Shown here one piece after another: positions 14,622 through 21,555 of a DNA stretch of 21,555 bases (position 1 is the first letter of the stretch; each line of letters starts with the position of its first letter). This DNA is from an uncultured Collinsella sp. Its GTDB lineage: Bacteria > Actinomycetota > Coriobacteriia > Coriobacteriales > Coriobacteriaceae. Made by a program: the position numbers and the translations under genes. The notes under the pieces were generated by a model. It saw nothing but the letters and a program-made list of their open reading frames with translations, had not been told where the DNA came from and searched no databases. The stretch lies in contig CABQMC010000007.1 of assembly GCA_902465115.1 (NCBI GenBank), forward strand, positions 1 to 21,555. Reading direction: 5' to 3'.

Positions 14622-15590
14622 ATGAACGCACACGATCTGATCAAAGAGGCAATTGCCGAGAAGGGCAAGTTCGACAGCGTCTACTGGATTGCTTGCGGTG
14701 GCTCCATGATCGATTTGATCCCGGCCCATGAGCTTCTGCAGCGCGAGGCAACCACCTTTACTTCGTATATCTATACGGCTCGCGAGTTCGATATCATGCG
14801 TCCGCGTCGTCTGGGCGAGAAGTCCCTGGTCATCGCTTGTAGCCACAGTGGCAACACCCCTGAGGTCGTCGAGGGCTGCGAGATTGCCCTTGCTGCCGGC
14901 GCTACGGTGATCGCCCAGACCGACAACGCTGGATCTAAGATCGACACCGGTAAATGGACCACGTGGGTCTACCCGTGGGGCGAGGGCGTGCCGCAGGCCG
15001 AGGTCCCCGCTGGCATTTCGCTGTCGCTTGCGGCAGAGCTGCTCGATCAGCAGGAGGGTTACGCCGATCTTGCCGATATGTATGCCGGTATCGCCGAGAT
15101 GGATAAGATTCTTCCCCCGGCACGCGAGAAGGTAAATGCCGAGCTGGGCGATCGCTTTGCCAAGCTTTGCCAGGAGCACGAGTTCTTCTATATTCTGGGC
15201 AGCGGTCCCAACTTTAGCCAGACCTACGGTTTCGCTATCTGCTCTCTTATGGAGATGCAGTGGCAGCACTGCAGCTACATCCACTCTGCCGAGTACTTCC
15301 ATGGCCCCTTCGAGGCTACTCAGGATGGCGTATTTTACTTCCTGCAGATGGGCTCCAGCGAGTGCCGTGCTATGGACGAGCGCGCCCTGGCGTTCCTTAA
15401 GACGCATACCGATACGCTGATGGTGCTCGATGCCAAGGAGTACGGTATGGAAGCCGTGCCGGCGAGCGTCCGTGCCTATCTGGACCCGGTGCTGTTCTAC
15501 GCCATGAACTGCGAGCTGCGTGCCGCACGCGGCAAGGTGTTTGATCACGATCCCGATTTCCGTCGCTATATGGGTGTTGTCGAGTACTAG
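14622..15590 (+). CDS. frlB: FrlB-like SIS-domain deglycase (fructosamine-6-phosphate)
   Basis: Cytoplasmic SIS-domain enzyme of 322 aa, expected to split a 6-phosphorylated Amadori compound into glucose 6-phosphate and the free amine or amino acid. The first SIS domain has YWIACGGS (22-28) and SHSGNTPEVVEG (74-85). The second has ILGSGPN (191-197) and SAEYFHGPFE (222-231), matching SGEFRHGPLE in E. coli FrlB. The C-terminus FDHDPDFRRYMGVVEY closely follows the FrlB ending DHNPDERRYYGGLVEY. This end separates it from glucosamine-6-phosphate synthase and AgaS-type SIS proteins. ATG 14622 follows AGAAAGGA; an upstream TTG at 14553 overlapping frlC is less likely. Whether the substrate is fructoselysine, fructose-asparagine or another conjugate cannot be decided. 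Confidence 0.85.
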   Translation: MNAHDLIKEAIAEKGKFDSVYWIACGGSMIDLIPAHELLQREATTFTSYIYTAREFDIMRPRRLGEKSLVIACSHSGNTPEVVEGCEIALAAGATVIAQTDNAGSKIDTGKWTTWVYPWGEGVPQAEVPAGISLSLAAELLDQQEGYADLADMYAGIAEMDKILPPAREKVNAELGDRFAKLCQEHEFFYILGSGPNFSQTYGFAICSLMEMQWQHCSYIHSAEYFHGPFEATQDGVFYFLQMGSSECRAMDERALAFLKTHTDTLMVLDAKEYGMEAVPASVRAYLDPVLFYAMNCELRAARGKVFDHDPDFRRYMGVVEY

Positions 15591-15604
15591 AAGGAGCAAA
15601 GGCC

Positions 15605-16468
15605 ATGGCATTTAACGTTAACGCGCTCGGATTTGGCGACAACGTCGTCGATCGCTACGAGCATATCCACACCATGTATCCCGGCGGCAATGCGGTGAAC
15701 TTCGCCGTTTATGCCAAGAAATGCGGTGCCGCACGCTCCGCATACATGGGCATTTTTGGCAATGATGCCGCTGCCGAGCATGTCATTGCAAGCCTCGAGG
15801 ATGAGGGTATCGAGCTTGACAAGTGCGAGCAGATGATTGGCGAGAACGGAGCGGCTCGCGTGACCGTCGTTGACGGTGACCGTGTCTTCCTCGGCTCCAA
15901 CGAGGGCGGTATCCGTGGCGATGCGCGCTATGTCCTCGATCGCTTTGACCTTTCGTACATGAAGCAGTTCGATGTGGTTCATTCGGGCAACTATTGCTTT
16001 ACCGAGCGCGAGCTGCCCAAGCTGAAGGCTGCGGGCGTCACGGTCTCTTTTGACTTTTCGGACGACTCCACCGACGAGTACTACGAGCAGATTGCGCCCT
16101 ACGTCGATTTCGCTTTCTTTAGTGCGGCGGATGCCGCGAGTGAGGACGAGATTCGCGAACGTCTGGCATGGGTGAAGGGCCTGGGTCCGCGTTTTGTGTC
16201 GGCTACGGCGGGCGCCGAGGGCTGCATTGCTTACGACGGCGAGCGCTATTACCGCCAGCTGGCTAAACCGGTAACGGACATGAAGGACACCATGGGGGCG
16301 GGCGACTCGTTCCTCACCTCGTTTTTGATGTGCTATCTCGATTCCGCCAAGCGTGGTGAGGATGGCGCCGAGGCCATCGAGCGCGCGCTCGACTTTGCTG
16401 CCGGGTTTGCCTCGACCGTGTGCGGTATGGAAGGTTCTTGGGGCCACGGAGCGCCAATCGTCGAATAG
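15605..16468 (+). CDS. frlD: FrlD-like PfkB-family kinase (fructosamine 6-kinase)
   Basis: Ribokinase/PfkB kinase of 287 aa that should phosphorylate the Amadori compound on O6, the step before FrlB. It opens with GFGDNVVDRYEH, then PGGNAVNFAVYAKK (26-39; FrlD of E. coli has SGGNAVNVAVY), VSFDFSDD (147-154) and the PfkB signature DTMGAGDSF (228-236) with catalytic base D234. These FrlD-specific segments make it a better FrlD candidate than the second kinase downstream. AAGGAG lies 8 nt ahead of ATG 15605, 14 bp after frlB. A terminator-like hairpin follows it at 16539. Confidence 0.85.
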   Translation: MAFNVNALGFGDNVVDRYEHIHTMYPGGNAVNFAVYAKKCGAARSAYMGIFGNDAAAEHVIASLEDEGIELDKCEQMIGENGAARVTVVDGDRVFLGSNEGGIRGDARYVLDRFDLSYMKQFDVVHSGNYCFTERELPKLKAAGVTVSFDFSDDSTDEYYEQIAPYVDFAFFSAADAASEDEIRERLAWVKGLGPRFVSATAGAEGCIAYDGERYYRQLAKPVTDMKDTMGAGDSFLTSFLMCYLDSAKRGEDGAEAIERALDFAAGFASTVCGMEGSWGHGAPIVE

Positions 16469-16538
16469 CTTAAGAAAGCGTACGGCGGTCTGGCTATGAG
16501 GCCTTGGACAGCCGATGCAAAACAATAAGCAAAATGCG

Positions 16539-16573
16539 AAAAGGGGGCTCGCCATGTGGTGGGTCCCCTTTTG
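16539..16573 (+). terminator. Terminator-like hairpin inside the operon
   Basis: AAAAGGGG (16539-16546) pairs with CCCCTTTT (16565-16572), with further pairing inside the loop region (16548-16553 with 16558-16563, two wobbles). The stem carries its own T run. It lies between frlD and the second kinase, 17 bp before the latter's ATG. If it works, it would reduce expression of the five distal genes relative to frlBCD. Confidence 0.6.
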
Positions 16574-16589
16574 AACATTGGAGAAGACC

Positions 16590-17390
16590 ATGGGTATTAA
16601 AGCGTGCGCGGCTGGTTTTTGCTGCGCGGACGTCTATCAGAACATCGGCGTGTTCTATCCGACTGGTAACGGCATTGACTGGGGTATCCATCTTGCACGA
16701 ATGGGCGTTTCGGTATCCGCCGTGTCGGTTGTCGGCAAGGACGAGTACGGAGACAAGATGAGAGAGGCGCTGGCCGCTGAGGGGTTCGATATCTCACATC
16801 TGCGGGTGGAGGATGGCGACACCTCGGTGATGCTCATGGCATTGAAAGACGGCGTCGATCGCGTGCATCTCGAGGCAATCGATGGCGTAATGGAGACATA
16901 TCGTCCGAATGAAGATGACCGGGCGTTTATCCTAGAGCATGACATCATTCATACCGACCTGTTTGGCAATTGTTTGGACCTCCTGCCCGAATGGCATGAT
17001 GCGGGCAAGACGGTGGTAATGGACTTCTCGGTGTTCAGCCAGGATCCCGAATATGCCTGTGAGACTCATTTTCCTTACGTAGACTACGCGTTCATGTCGT
17101 TTGAAGAGGACACTCCGGAGCTACGAGACTGGGTGCGCCACGTGCAGGAATTGGGACCGCGCGTTGCGGTCGCCACGCTTGGCGAGAAGGGAAGCATTGC
17201 CTATGACGGTGAGCGCTTCTATGAGTGCGGGATCGTACCGGCGGAGAAGGTCGTTAACACCGTGGGTGCCGGCGACTCGTATATTGCCGGGTTTACCAAG
17301 GGCGTGATCGATGGCCTTGATATTCCGGCGTGTATGAAAGCGGGCGCTGAGCTGTCGTCCCGAGTGATTGGTTCGTTTGAGCCGTACTAG
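16590..17390 (+). CDS. Second PfkB-family kinase (FrlD paralogue)
   Basis: PfkB/ribokinase-family kinase of 266 aa, related to the preceding frlD. Both carry the LGPR-x-(x)n-GEKGSIAYDGERFY type segment, and the signature here is NTVGAGDSY (223-231) with catalytic D229. The N-terminal substrate region differs: YPTGNGIDWGIHLA replaces PGGNAVNFAVYA, losing the first Gly of the GGN motif and the AVN core. A different sugar substrate, or a substrate with a different head group, is therefore likely. ATG 16590 follows GGAGAAG; a TTG at 16578 is the longest open start but is less likely. It begins the distal five-gene block, after the internal hairpin. Confidence 0.8.
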   Translation: MGIKACAAGFCCADVYQNIGVFYPTGNGIDWGIHLARMGVSVSAVSVVGKDEYGDKMREALAAEGFDISHLRVEDGDTSVMLMALKDGVDRVHLEAIDGVMETYRPNEDDRAFILEHDIIHTDLFGNCLDLLPEWHDAGKTVVMDFSVFSQDPEYACETHFPYVDYAFMSFEEDTPELRDWVRHVQELGPRVAVATLGEKGSIAYDGERFYECGIVPAEKVVNTVGAGDSYIAGFTKGVIDGLDIPACMKAGAELSSRVIGSFEPY

Positions 17391-17417
17391 GGTCAAATGC
17401 CTGGAAAGGAGTGCGAA

Positions 17418-18278
17418 ATGGTTATCGACATGTTGGTCCATCCTATGCTCTACGGCGAGATCTGTAAGCCGGGTGATGATCCTGATGGATTCGGCTTTTG
17501 GTCACGAGAATTTGGTATGGGGCATATGGGCCCCATGGATTGGGATGAGCTTCAAGTCGAGATGGACGTCTGCGATGTGCGGAAGAGCGTGCTCATGCCG
17601 CTCGATGTAACCACGGCATGCGGAGGGCACTTTGGCACCAATGACCAGATTGCCATGCTGGTTGCCGCGCATCCCGATCGTCTGTGGGGATTTGCGAGCG
17701 TAGACCCGCAGGTGAGCGGTGCCGCAGACGAATTGGAGCGCGCCTTTACCGAGTTGGGGGCAAAGGGGCTTTGCCTGCATCCTGCAAAGCAGGGTTTTGT
17801 CCCCGATGATGCTGTGGCCGAGCCGCTTTACGAGCTGTGCGAGCGCTATAACAAGCCGGTGGTTTTCCATGCCGGTATGTCTTGGGAACCTGGCGCAGAG
17901 CTCTCGCGCAGTAACCCGCTTGCATTTGAGCACACAATCGCAACGCATCCAAATGTGCGCTTTAGTTTGACCCACTTTGGCTGGCCCTGGGTGCGCGAGA
18001 CCGTGGCGATGCTGCTCAAGTATCCCAACTGCTACACGGACACCTCTATCACTTACATCGATTCGCCCGAGGAGATGATGCAGCGTCTTTTCACGGTCGA
18101 TATGGGGCCGCTGTGGTATGAGCGCGCGCTATCGCACCAAGTGATGTTCGCCAGCAATACGCCGCGCTTCCGTGCATTCAAACTCAAGCGGGCGCTCGAT
18201 ACCGTGCCCATGCGCGATGATGCGCGAGAAAGGCTCTACTGGGGTAATGCCCTGCGTTTTCTTGAAGGGGATGAGTAA
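17418..18278 (+). CDS. Amidohydrolase-2 family protein with altered metal site
   Basis: TIM-barrel amidohydrolase-related protein of 286 aa, of the type containing ACMSD and 2-pyrone-4,6-dicarboxylate lactonase. Recognisable parts are the first strand MVIDMLVHP, LWGFASVDPQ (89-98), KGLCLHP (116-122), VVFHAGMSW (H151), LTHFGWPW (H186) and the last-strand FASNTPRF. The usual DxHxHP is DMLVHP (first His replaced by Leu6, His8 kept), and the catalytic Asp of the GSD motif is Asn247. A canonical binuclear site is thus unlikely; a single-metal or metal-independent lactonase or decarboxylase is possible. ATG 17418 follows AAAGGAG, 27 bp after the second kinase. The substrate is unknown; context suggests a product of the same carbohydrate route. 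Confidence 0.75.
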   Translation: MVIDMLVHPMLYGEICKPGDDPDGFGFWSREFGMGHMGPMDWDELQVEMDVCDVRKSVLMPLDVTTACGGHFGTNDQIAMLVAAHPDRLWGFASVDPQVSGAADELERAFTELGAKGLCLHPAKQGFVPDDAVAEPLYELCERYNKPVVFHAGMSWEPGAELSRSNPLAFEHTIATHPNVRFSLTHFGWPWVRETVAMLLKYPNCYTDTSITYIDSPEEMMQRLFTVDMGPLWYERALSHQVMFASNTPRFRAFKLKRALDTVPMRDDARERLYWGNALRFLEGDE

Positions 18279-18280
18279 AC

Positions 18281-18709
18281 ATGGTGACGCTCGAGACATT
18301 GAGCTATCTATCGACTGCTCCGGACCAGTTCATCGATATTACCGAGGACGTGCACGCTGCTATCGAACGCAGCTCGGTGACCAATGGCTTGGCAGCGATT
18401 ATTTTGTCGCATACGACCTGTGGAATCGTGGTAAACGAGGGGCTGCCCTGCGTGGAGACGGATCTTATGGAGACGCTTGATCGCATCGCCCCACTCGATG
18501 CCCCCTATGCGCATGCACACTTCCTGCCGAGCTATGGAGCTACCGGCAACAACTCCTGTGGGCATATCAAGAGCATGATTTGTGGAAACAGTTGCTTCTT
18601 TCCCGTCCAAGATGGCCACATCGTGTGCGGAGGCGCCCAGAACATCTATCTTGCGGAGTTTGACGGTCCGCAGAAGCGAAAAGTGTACGTGGAGGTGCTG
18701 GGGGAGTAA
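18281..18709 (+). CDS. YjbQ-family protein (UPF0047)
   Basis: Small protein of 142 aa in the YjbQ/UPF0047 family. Signature parts are LSHTTCGIVVNE (42-53), AHAHFLPSYG, NNSCGHIKSMICGNSCFFPVQDG (91-112) and AEFDGPQKRKVYVEV at the end. The conserved His residues (H44, H80, H95) likely form the metal site. The usual GTWQ is GGAQ here. E. coli YjbQ shows weak thiamine-phosphate synthase activity, but the physiological role of the family is not settled. It starts 2 bp after the preceding stop with GAAGGGGA ahead, so it is firmly part of the operon. No thiamine gene is nearby, so a thiamine role is doubtful. Confidence 0.82.
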   Translation: MVTLETLSYLSTAPDQFIDITEDVHAAIERSSVTNGLAAIILSHTTCGIVVNEGLPCVETDLMETLDRIAPLDAPYAHAHFLPSYGATGNNSCGHIKSMICGNSCFFPVQDGHIVCGGAQNIYLAEFDGPQKRKVYVEVLGE

Positions 18710-18742
18710 CGTCCCTGCAATAACCCTACGAAGGAGCACGTT

Positions 18743-19552
18743 ATGTCGTTTTTAACCTCGATGTTCAAGACCGAAAAGCCGGTTATCGGAATGCTGCACC
18801 TGCGTCCTCTGCCGGGCGATCCACTGTATTACCCGGGCGGAAGCGTGTCGCAGGTCGTGGAAGCCGCCAAGCGCGATCTCGAGGCGTTGCAGCAGGGCGG
18901 TGTCGATGGCATTTTGATTACCAATGAGCTCTCGATGCCCTATGAGCAGCACGTTTCTCCCTCAACCCTTGCATCGATGGGCTATGTAATCGGGGCTCTA
19001 TCCCATGATCTGTCGACCCCTTGGGGAGCTGAGGCTATTTACGATGGTGATGCCACAATCGAGCTGTGCGCTGCCGTCGACGCGCAGTTCACGCGCTGCA
19101 ATTTTTGCGGTGCCTGGGCCGGTGATCTTGGGCTGATTAATCGAGATTTCGCTCACACCATGCGTCGCAAGGCGGCGCTGCGCTTGGACGACCTCAAGCT
19201 TTTTCACTTCATCACGAGCGAGGGGGAGGTGTATCTTAACGGCCGCGCGACTGCGGACATTGCCGATTCACTTCTCTTTAATTGCCTACCGGATGCGATG
19301 GTCATCGGCGGTTCGGCTGCCGGTCGTGGCGCTTCGGGCGAGCTTGCCGATGAGGTCCGCGAGCGTGTTGGAGAAGTACCCGTGGTATGTGGCACCGGTT
19401 GTCGCGAAAATACCGTGGCTGACGTATTTGCTCACTACGATGGCGCGTTTGTCGGCACCTGCTTAAAGCGCGACGGAAAGCTGGATGCCCCGGTTGATGT
19501 TGAGCGGGTAGCTCGTTTTATGGCTGCCGCTCGTACGGCGCGAGGGGAGTAG
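18743..19552 (+). CDS. BtpA/SgcQ-family TIM-barrel protein
   Basis: A 269-aa protein of the BtpA family. The opening KPVIGMLHLRPLPGDPLY (12-29), the QGGVDGILITNE segment (51-62), VIGGSAAGRGASGE (187-200) and CGTGCRENTVADVFAHYDGAFVGTCLKRDGK (216-246) are family hallmarks and read as a phosphate-binding TIM barrel. BtpA is known for a photosystem I stability effect in cyanobacteria, and SgcQ sits in an uncharacterised sugar PTS cluster of E. coli. The presence beside sugar kinases here supports an enzymatic role on a phosphorylated sugar, but no reaction is established. AAGGAG precedes ATG 18743 at 7 nt spacing. Confidence 0.82.
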   Translation: MSFLTSMFKTEKPVIGMLHLRPLPGDPLYYPGGSVSQVVEAAKRDLEALQQGGVDGILITNELSMPYEQHVSPSTLASMGYVIGALSHDLSTPWGAEAIYDGDATIELCAAVDAQFTRCNFCGAWAGDLGLINRDFAHTMRRKAALRLDDLKLFHFITSEGEVYLNGRATADIADSLLFNCLPDAMVIGGSAAGRGASGELADEVRERVGEVPVVCGTGCRENTVADVFAHYDGAFVGTCLKRDGKLDAPVDVERVARFMAAARTARGE

Positions 19553-19558
19553 GCACCT

Positions 19559-21076
19559 ATGGCGCTCTATCTGGGTATTGATATTGGGACAAGCGCCTCT
19601 AAAGGCGTATTAATCGATGATCGATGCAACATCGTTTGCCAAGCCTCTTGTGGACATGAGACGGACAACCCGTGTGATGGATGGTACCAGCATGATGCGG
19701 AGGCAGTTTGGTGGGGCGATTTTTGCCGCTTGTCGCGCGAGCTGGTGGCGCGATCGGGGGTTAACGCGGCACAGATCGGATGCGTGGGCCTTTCCGCATT
19801 GGGTTGCGACTGTGTGCCGGTCGATACCGAGTGCAACGCGCTGGCGCCCGCGATTTTGTATGGAGTCGATGCACGTTCGAAGCCGCAGATTGACGAGCTT
19901 CTTTCCGAATATGGGTCAGATTGCGCACGCGAGCTTTTCGGGCACGATCCCTGTTCGTCAGATATTGCTCCCAAGATCTTGTGGTTTAAGGAGAATATGC
20001 CCGAGGTGCACGAACGTGCCGCGAAGTTCCTGACGGCGTCATCGTTTCTATGCGCAAAGTTGACGGGGCGTTTTACGGTGGACCGTTATTTGGCGGAGGA
20101 TTTTCTTCCCCTATACGACCGCTACACCTGGAAGGTTGATGCTCGGGAATGTGCTCGTTTCTGCCGGCCTGACCAGATGGCGGAGGTGATGTCGGCTACC
20201 GATATTGCCGGGGTGATTACGCAGCGTGCGGCTGAGGCGACGGGGCTCGCGGCAGGGACACCTGTCTTAGTGGGAACGGGCGACTCTGGTGCCGAGGCCA
20301 TTTCGACGGGTGTATTCCGTCCCGGCGATATGATGGTTCAGTTGGGGAGTACGGCGTATTTCATCTACCTAGCTGATCATATGATCGATGATGCCCGCCT
20401 GTGGCCAGGGACGTTTATCATTCCCGGAACTTATGGGATCTGCGCGGGGACCAATACGGCGGGTGCGCTCACATCGTGGCTGCGCCAAGAGCTGTATCGC
20501 GATGCCGTGGAGGCCGAGGACCACGGTGGCCCCGATGCATATTCGGTTATGGCGCATGATGCCGCCGACGTGGCGCCGGGTGCCGATGGGCTCCTGTGTC
20601 TGCCGTACTTTGCGGGGGAGCGTACTCCGCTCAACGATCCCGAGGCGCGTGGCGTCTTCTTTGGCCTGACCGGAAGGCATACGCGAGCCCATATGGTTCG
20701 CGCCGCCTTGGAAGGCGTCGCGTATACCGTTGCATCCCATGTCGACATTATCGAGCGAGAGCATGGACTGCCAATTGGGCGCATTATGCTTGTCGGAGGT
20801 GGAACCAAGAATCCAGTTTGGATGCAGGCTATCGCCGACGTATGTGGGCGCGAGGTCTCGGTTGCCAAGGTTACGGTGGGCGCATGCTTCGGTGATGCCA
20901 TCATGGCAGCTCTCGCAGGTGGCGCCTATGCATCATGGGATGAGCTCGCCCAAGTCCTTGGCGTTGCGCAAACAATCGTGCCCGATATGGCTGCCCACGA
21001 GTTATATGCGTCACGTCGTCATATCTTCGACGAATTGTATGCACGCAACCGTGATCTCATGCACGAATTGGTGTAA
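19559..21076 (+). CDS. FGGY-family carbohydrate kinase (xylulokinase-like)
   Basis: Sugar kinase of 505 aa, full length for the FGGY family. It has the ATP-site start YLGIDIGTSASKG (4-16), GWYQHDAEAVW (41-51), GTGDSGAEAIS (239-249) with the catalytic Asp242, PYFAGERTPLNDPEARGVFFGL (349-370) and VGGGTKNPVWMQAIADV (412-428). These place it near xylulokinase and YoaC/YgcE-type kinases rather than glycerol kinase. The sugar cannot be named. It starts 6 bp after the previous stop, is last in the operon, and is followed by a hairpin at 21104. With two PfkB kinases already present, it implies a third phosphorylation step or a separate substrate. Confidence 0.88.
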   Translation: MALYLGIDIGTSASKGVLIDDRCNIVCQASCGHETDNPCDGWYQHDAEAVWWGDFCRLSRELVARSGVNAAQIGCVGLSALGCDCVPVDTECNALAPAILYGVDARSKPQIDELLSEYGSDCARELFGHDPCSSDIAPKILWFKENMPEVHERAAKFLTASSFLCAKLTGRFTVDRYLAEDFLPLYDRYTWKVDARECARFCRPDQMAEVMSATDIAGVITQRAAEATGLAAGTPVLVGTGDSGAEAISTGVFRPGDMMVQLGSTAYFIYLADHMIDDARLWPGTFIIPGTYGICAGTNTAGALTSWLRQELYRDAVEAEDHGGPDAYSVMAHDAADVAPGADGLLCLPYFAGERTPLNDPEARGVFFGLTGRHTRAHMVRAALEGVAYTVASHVDIIEREHGLPIGRIMLVGGGTKNPVWMQAIADVCGREVSVAKVTVGACFGDAIMAALAGGAYASWDELAQVLGVAQTIVPDMAAHELYASRRHIFDELYARNRDLMHELV

Positions 21077-21103
21077 TGCTGCCGAATTGTACTGCCTTCC
21101 AAT

Positions 21104-21146
21104 AGGGGCTGCGTTGTGCGATTCGCATGCCCCTTGGCATTTTTGC
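21104..21146 (+). terminator. Probable terminator at the end of the operon
   Basis: AGGGGC-TGCG (21104-21113) pairs with CGCA-TGCCCCT (21124-21134) with one bulged T, followed by TTGGCATTTTTG. It lies 27 bp after the FGGY kinase and before the convergent TatD gene. The T run is offset from the stem, so strength is uncertain. Confidence 0.5.
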
Positions 21147-21155
21147 CCACAGGGG

Positions 21156-21555
21156 TTAGCGAAGGTCAAAAACAGAGCGCGCATTTGCTAAAACTGCCGA
21201 CTCAATGTGCTGTACATCGCAGTTTTTGAGCGTGGCGATGCGTTCTAAGGTCCTTGTGAGCAATCTGATGAGCGACTGCGCGCTTGTTTCTGTGTTTGAC
21301 TCGGCCGGCGCATCGGTCTCGAGCAGTAGACGGTCGAGTGAAATCTGTCGGGCATATTCGCGTCCACGTTTTGACGTAAGCATGCGTTCGTTGACGGAAA
21401 AATAACAGCCTGCATTACGCACACGGGCGAGTTCGTCCGAGGTGCCGCTAAACCAGTGGAAGATGATAGCGGGGGAGTCGGAGTTTGGGGTGAGTAGCCC
21501 ATGCGATTCGAGGACGTCCAGTACGGCTCCTGCCGAACGAACGGCGTGAATTGAT
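21156..21555 (-). CDS. TatD-family metal-dependent nuclease, partial (start beyond right edge)
   Basis: The minus-strand frame is open from the window edge to a TAA at 21158-21156, giving 132 C-terminal residues. Visible TatD features are an SIHAVRSAGAVLDVLESHG segment (metal His strand), IIFHWFSGTSDEL (second His, with Trp), GCYFSVNERMLTSKRG and LDRLLLETDAP with the conserved Asp. HWFSG and YFSVN differ from housekeeping TatD (HCFTG/HCFSG and YIxxxG) and resemble the TatD nucleases found in the Qat anti-phage system and related stand-alone forms. A GTG at 21422 would make a truncated protein and is not the real start. The gene is convergent with the operon. Confidence 0.8.
   Translation of the reverse strand, partial: SIHAVRSAGAVLDVLESHGLLTPNSDSPAIIFHWFSGTSDELARVRNAGCYFSVNERMLTSKRGREYARQISLDRLLLETDAPAESNTETSAQSLIRLLTRTLERIATLKNCDVQHIESAVLANARSVFDLR

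Noticed and set aside
18281..18709. A thiamine biosynthesis role for the YjbQ-family gene
   Set aside because: No thi gene or TPP riboswitch was seen, and the reported activity of the family is weak and possibly a side reaction.

Overview
The window looks like chromosomal DNA of a high-GC, anaerobic, gut-type actinobacterium of the Coriobacteriia, most likely Collinsella. This rests on codon use, strong AAGGAGG-type ribosome sites, a YfcC/DcuC-type anaerobic carrier, and an Amadori-sugar (fructoselysine-like) operon of the kind known from gut bacteria. The taxon is an inference, since no rRNA or marker gene is present.

Left part (1-4540). A minus-strand SOS pair encodes a UmuC/UvrX-like Y-family polymerase and a YolD-like protein that runs off the left edge. 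They are driven by a promoter with a LexA-box-like site, which moves the polymerase start to a GTG at 1819. Next is a lone N-terminal half of an iron-type alcohol dehydrogenase, flanked by two copies of the same inverted-repeat element in opposite orientation. Then comes pgi (glucose-6-phosphate isomerase) with a strong terminator.

Middle-left (4615-7483, minus strand). An unusual three-gene cassette encodes an unrecognised 296-aa protein, a ClpP-like serine protease with an intact catalytic triad, and a VirD4/TraG-like ATPase without membrane segments. No relaxase or other conjugation gene is present. The ATPase overlaps the clpP stop and has a perfect Shine-Dalgarno site but no ordinary start codon. 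After a 489-bp gap come two HAD phosphatases, each followed by terminator hairpins.

Right part (9689-21076). A GntR/UTRA regulator precedes a ten-gene plus-strand operon: YfcC/DcuC carrier, YtcJ-like amidohydrolase, FrlC-like epimerase, FrlB-like SIS deglycase, FrlD-like kinase, a second FrlD-like kinase, an amidohydrolase-2 protein, a YjbQ-family protein, a BtpA/SgcQ-family TIM barrel and an FGGY sugar kinase. The core logic is uptake of an Amadori compound, 6-phosphorylation (FrlD), deglycation to glucose 6-phosphate plus an amine or amino acid (FrlB), with FrlC feeding in the 3-epimer. The five genes after frlD have no place in the known frl or fra pathways and may process a second substrate or a modified one. 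Both amidohydrolases lack a canonical metal ligand. A promoter and a palindromic operator candidate lie just ahead of the carrier gene. The window ends in a TatD-family nuclease gene on the minus strand, cut by the right edge.

No tRNA, rRNA, CRISPR array, insertion sequence or transposase was seen.
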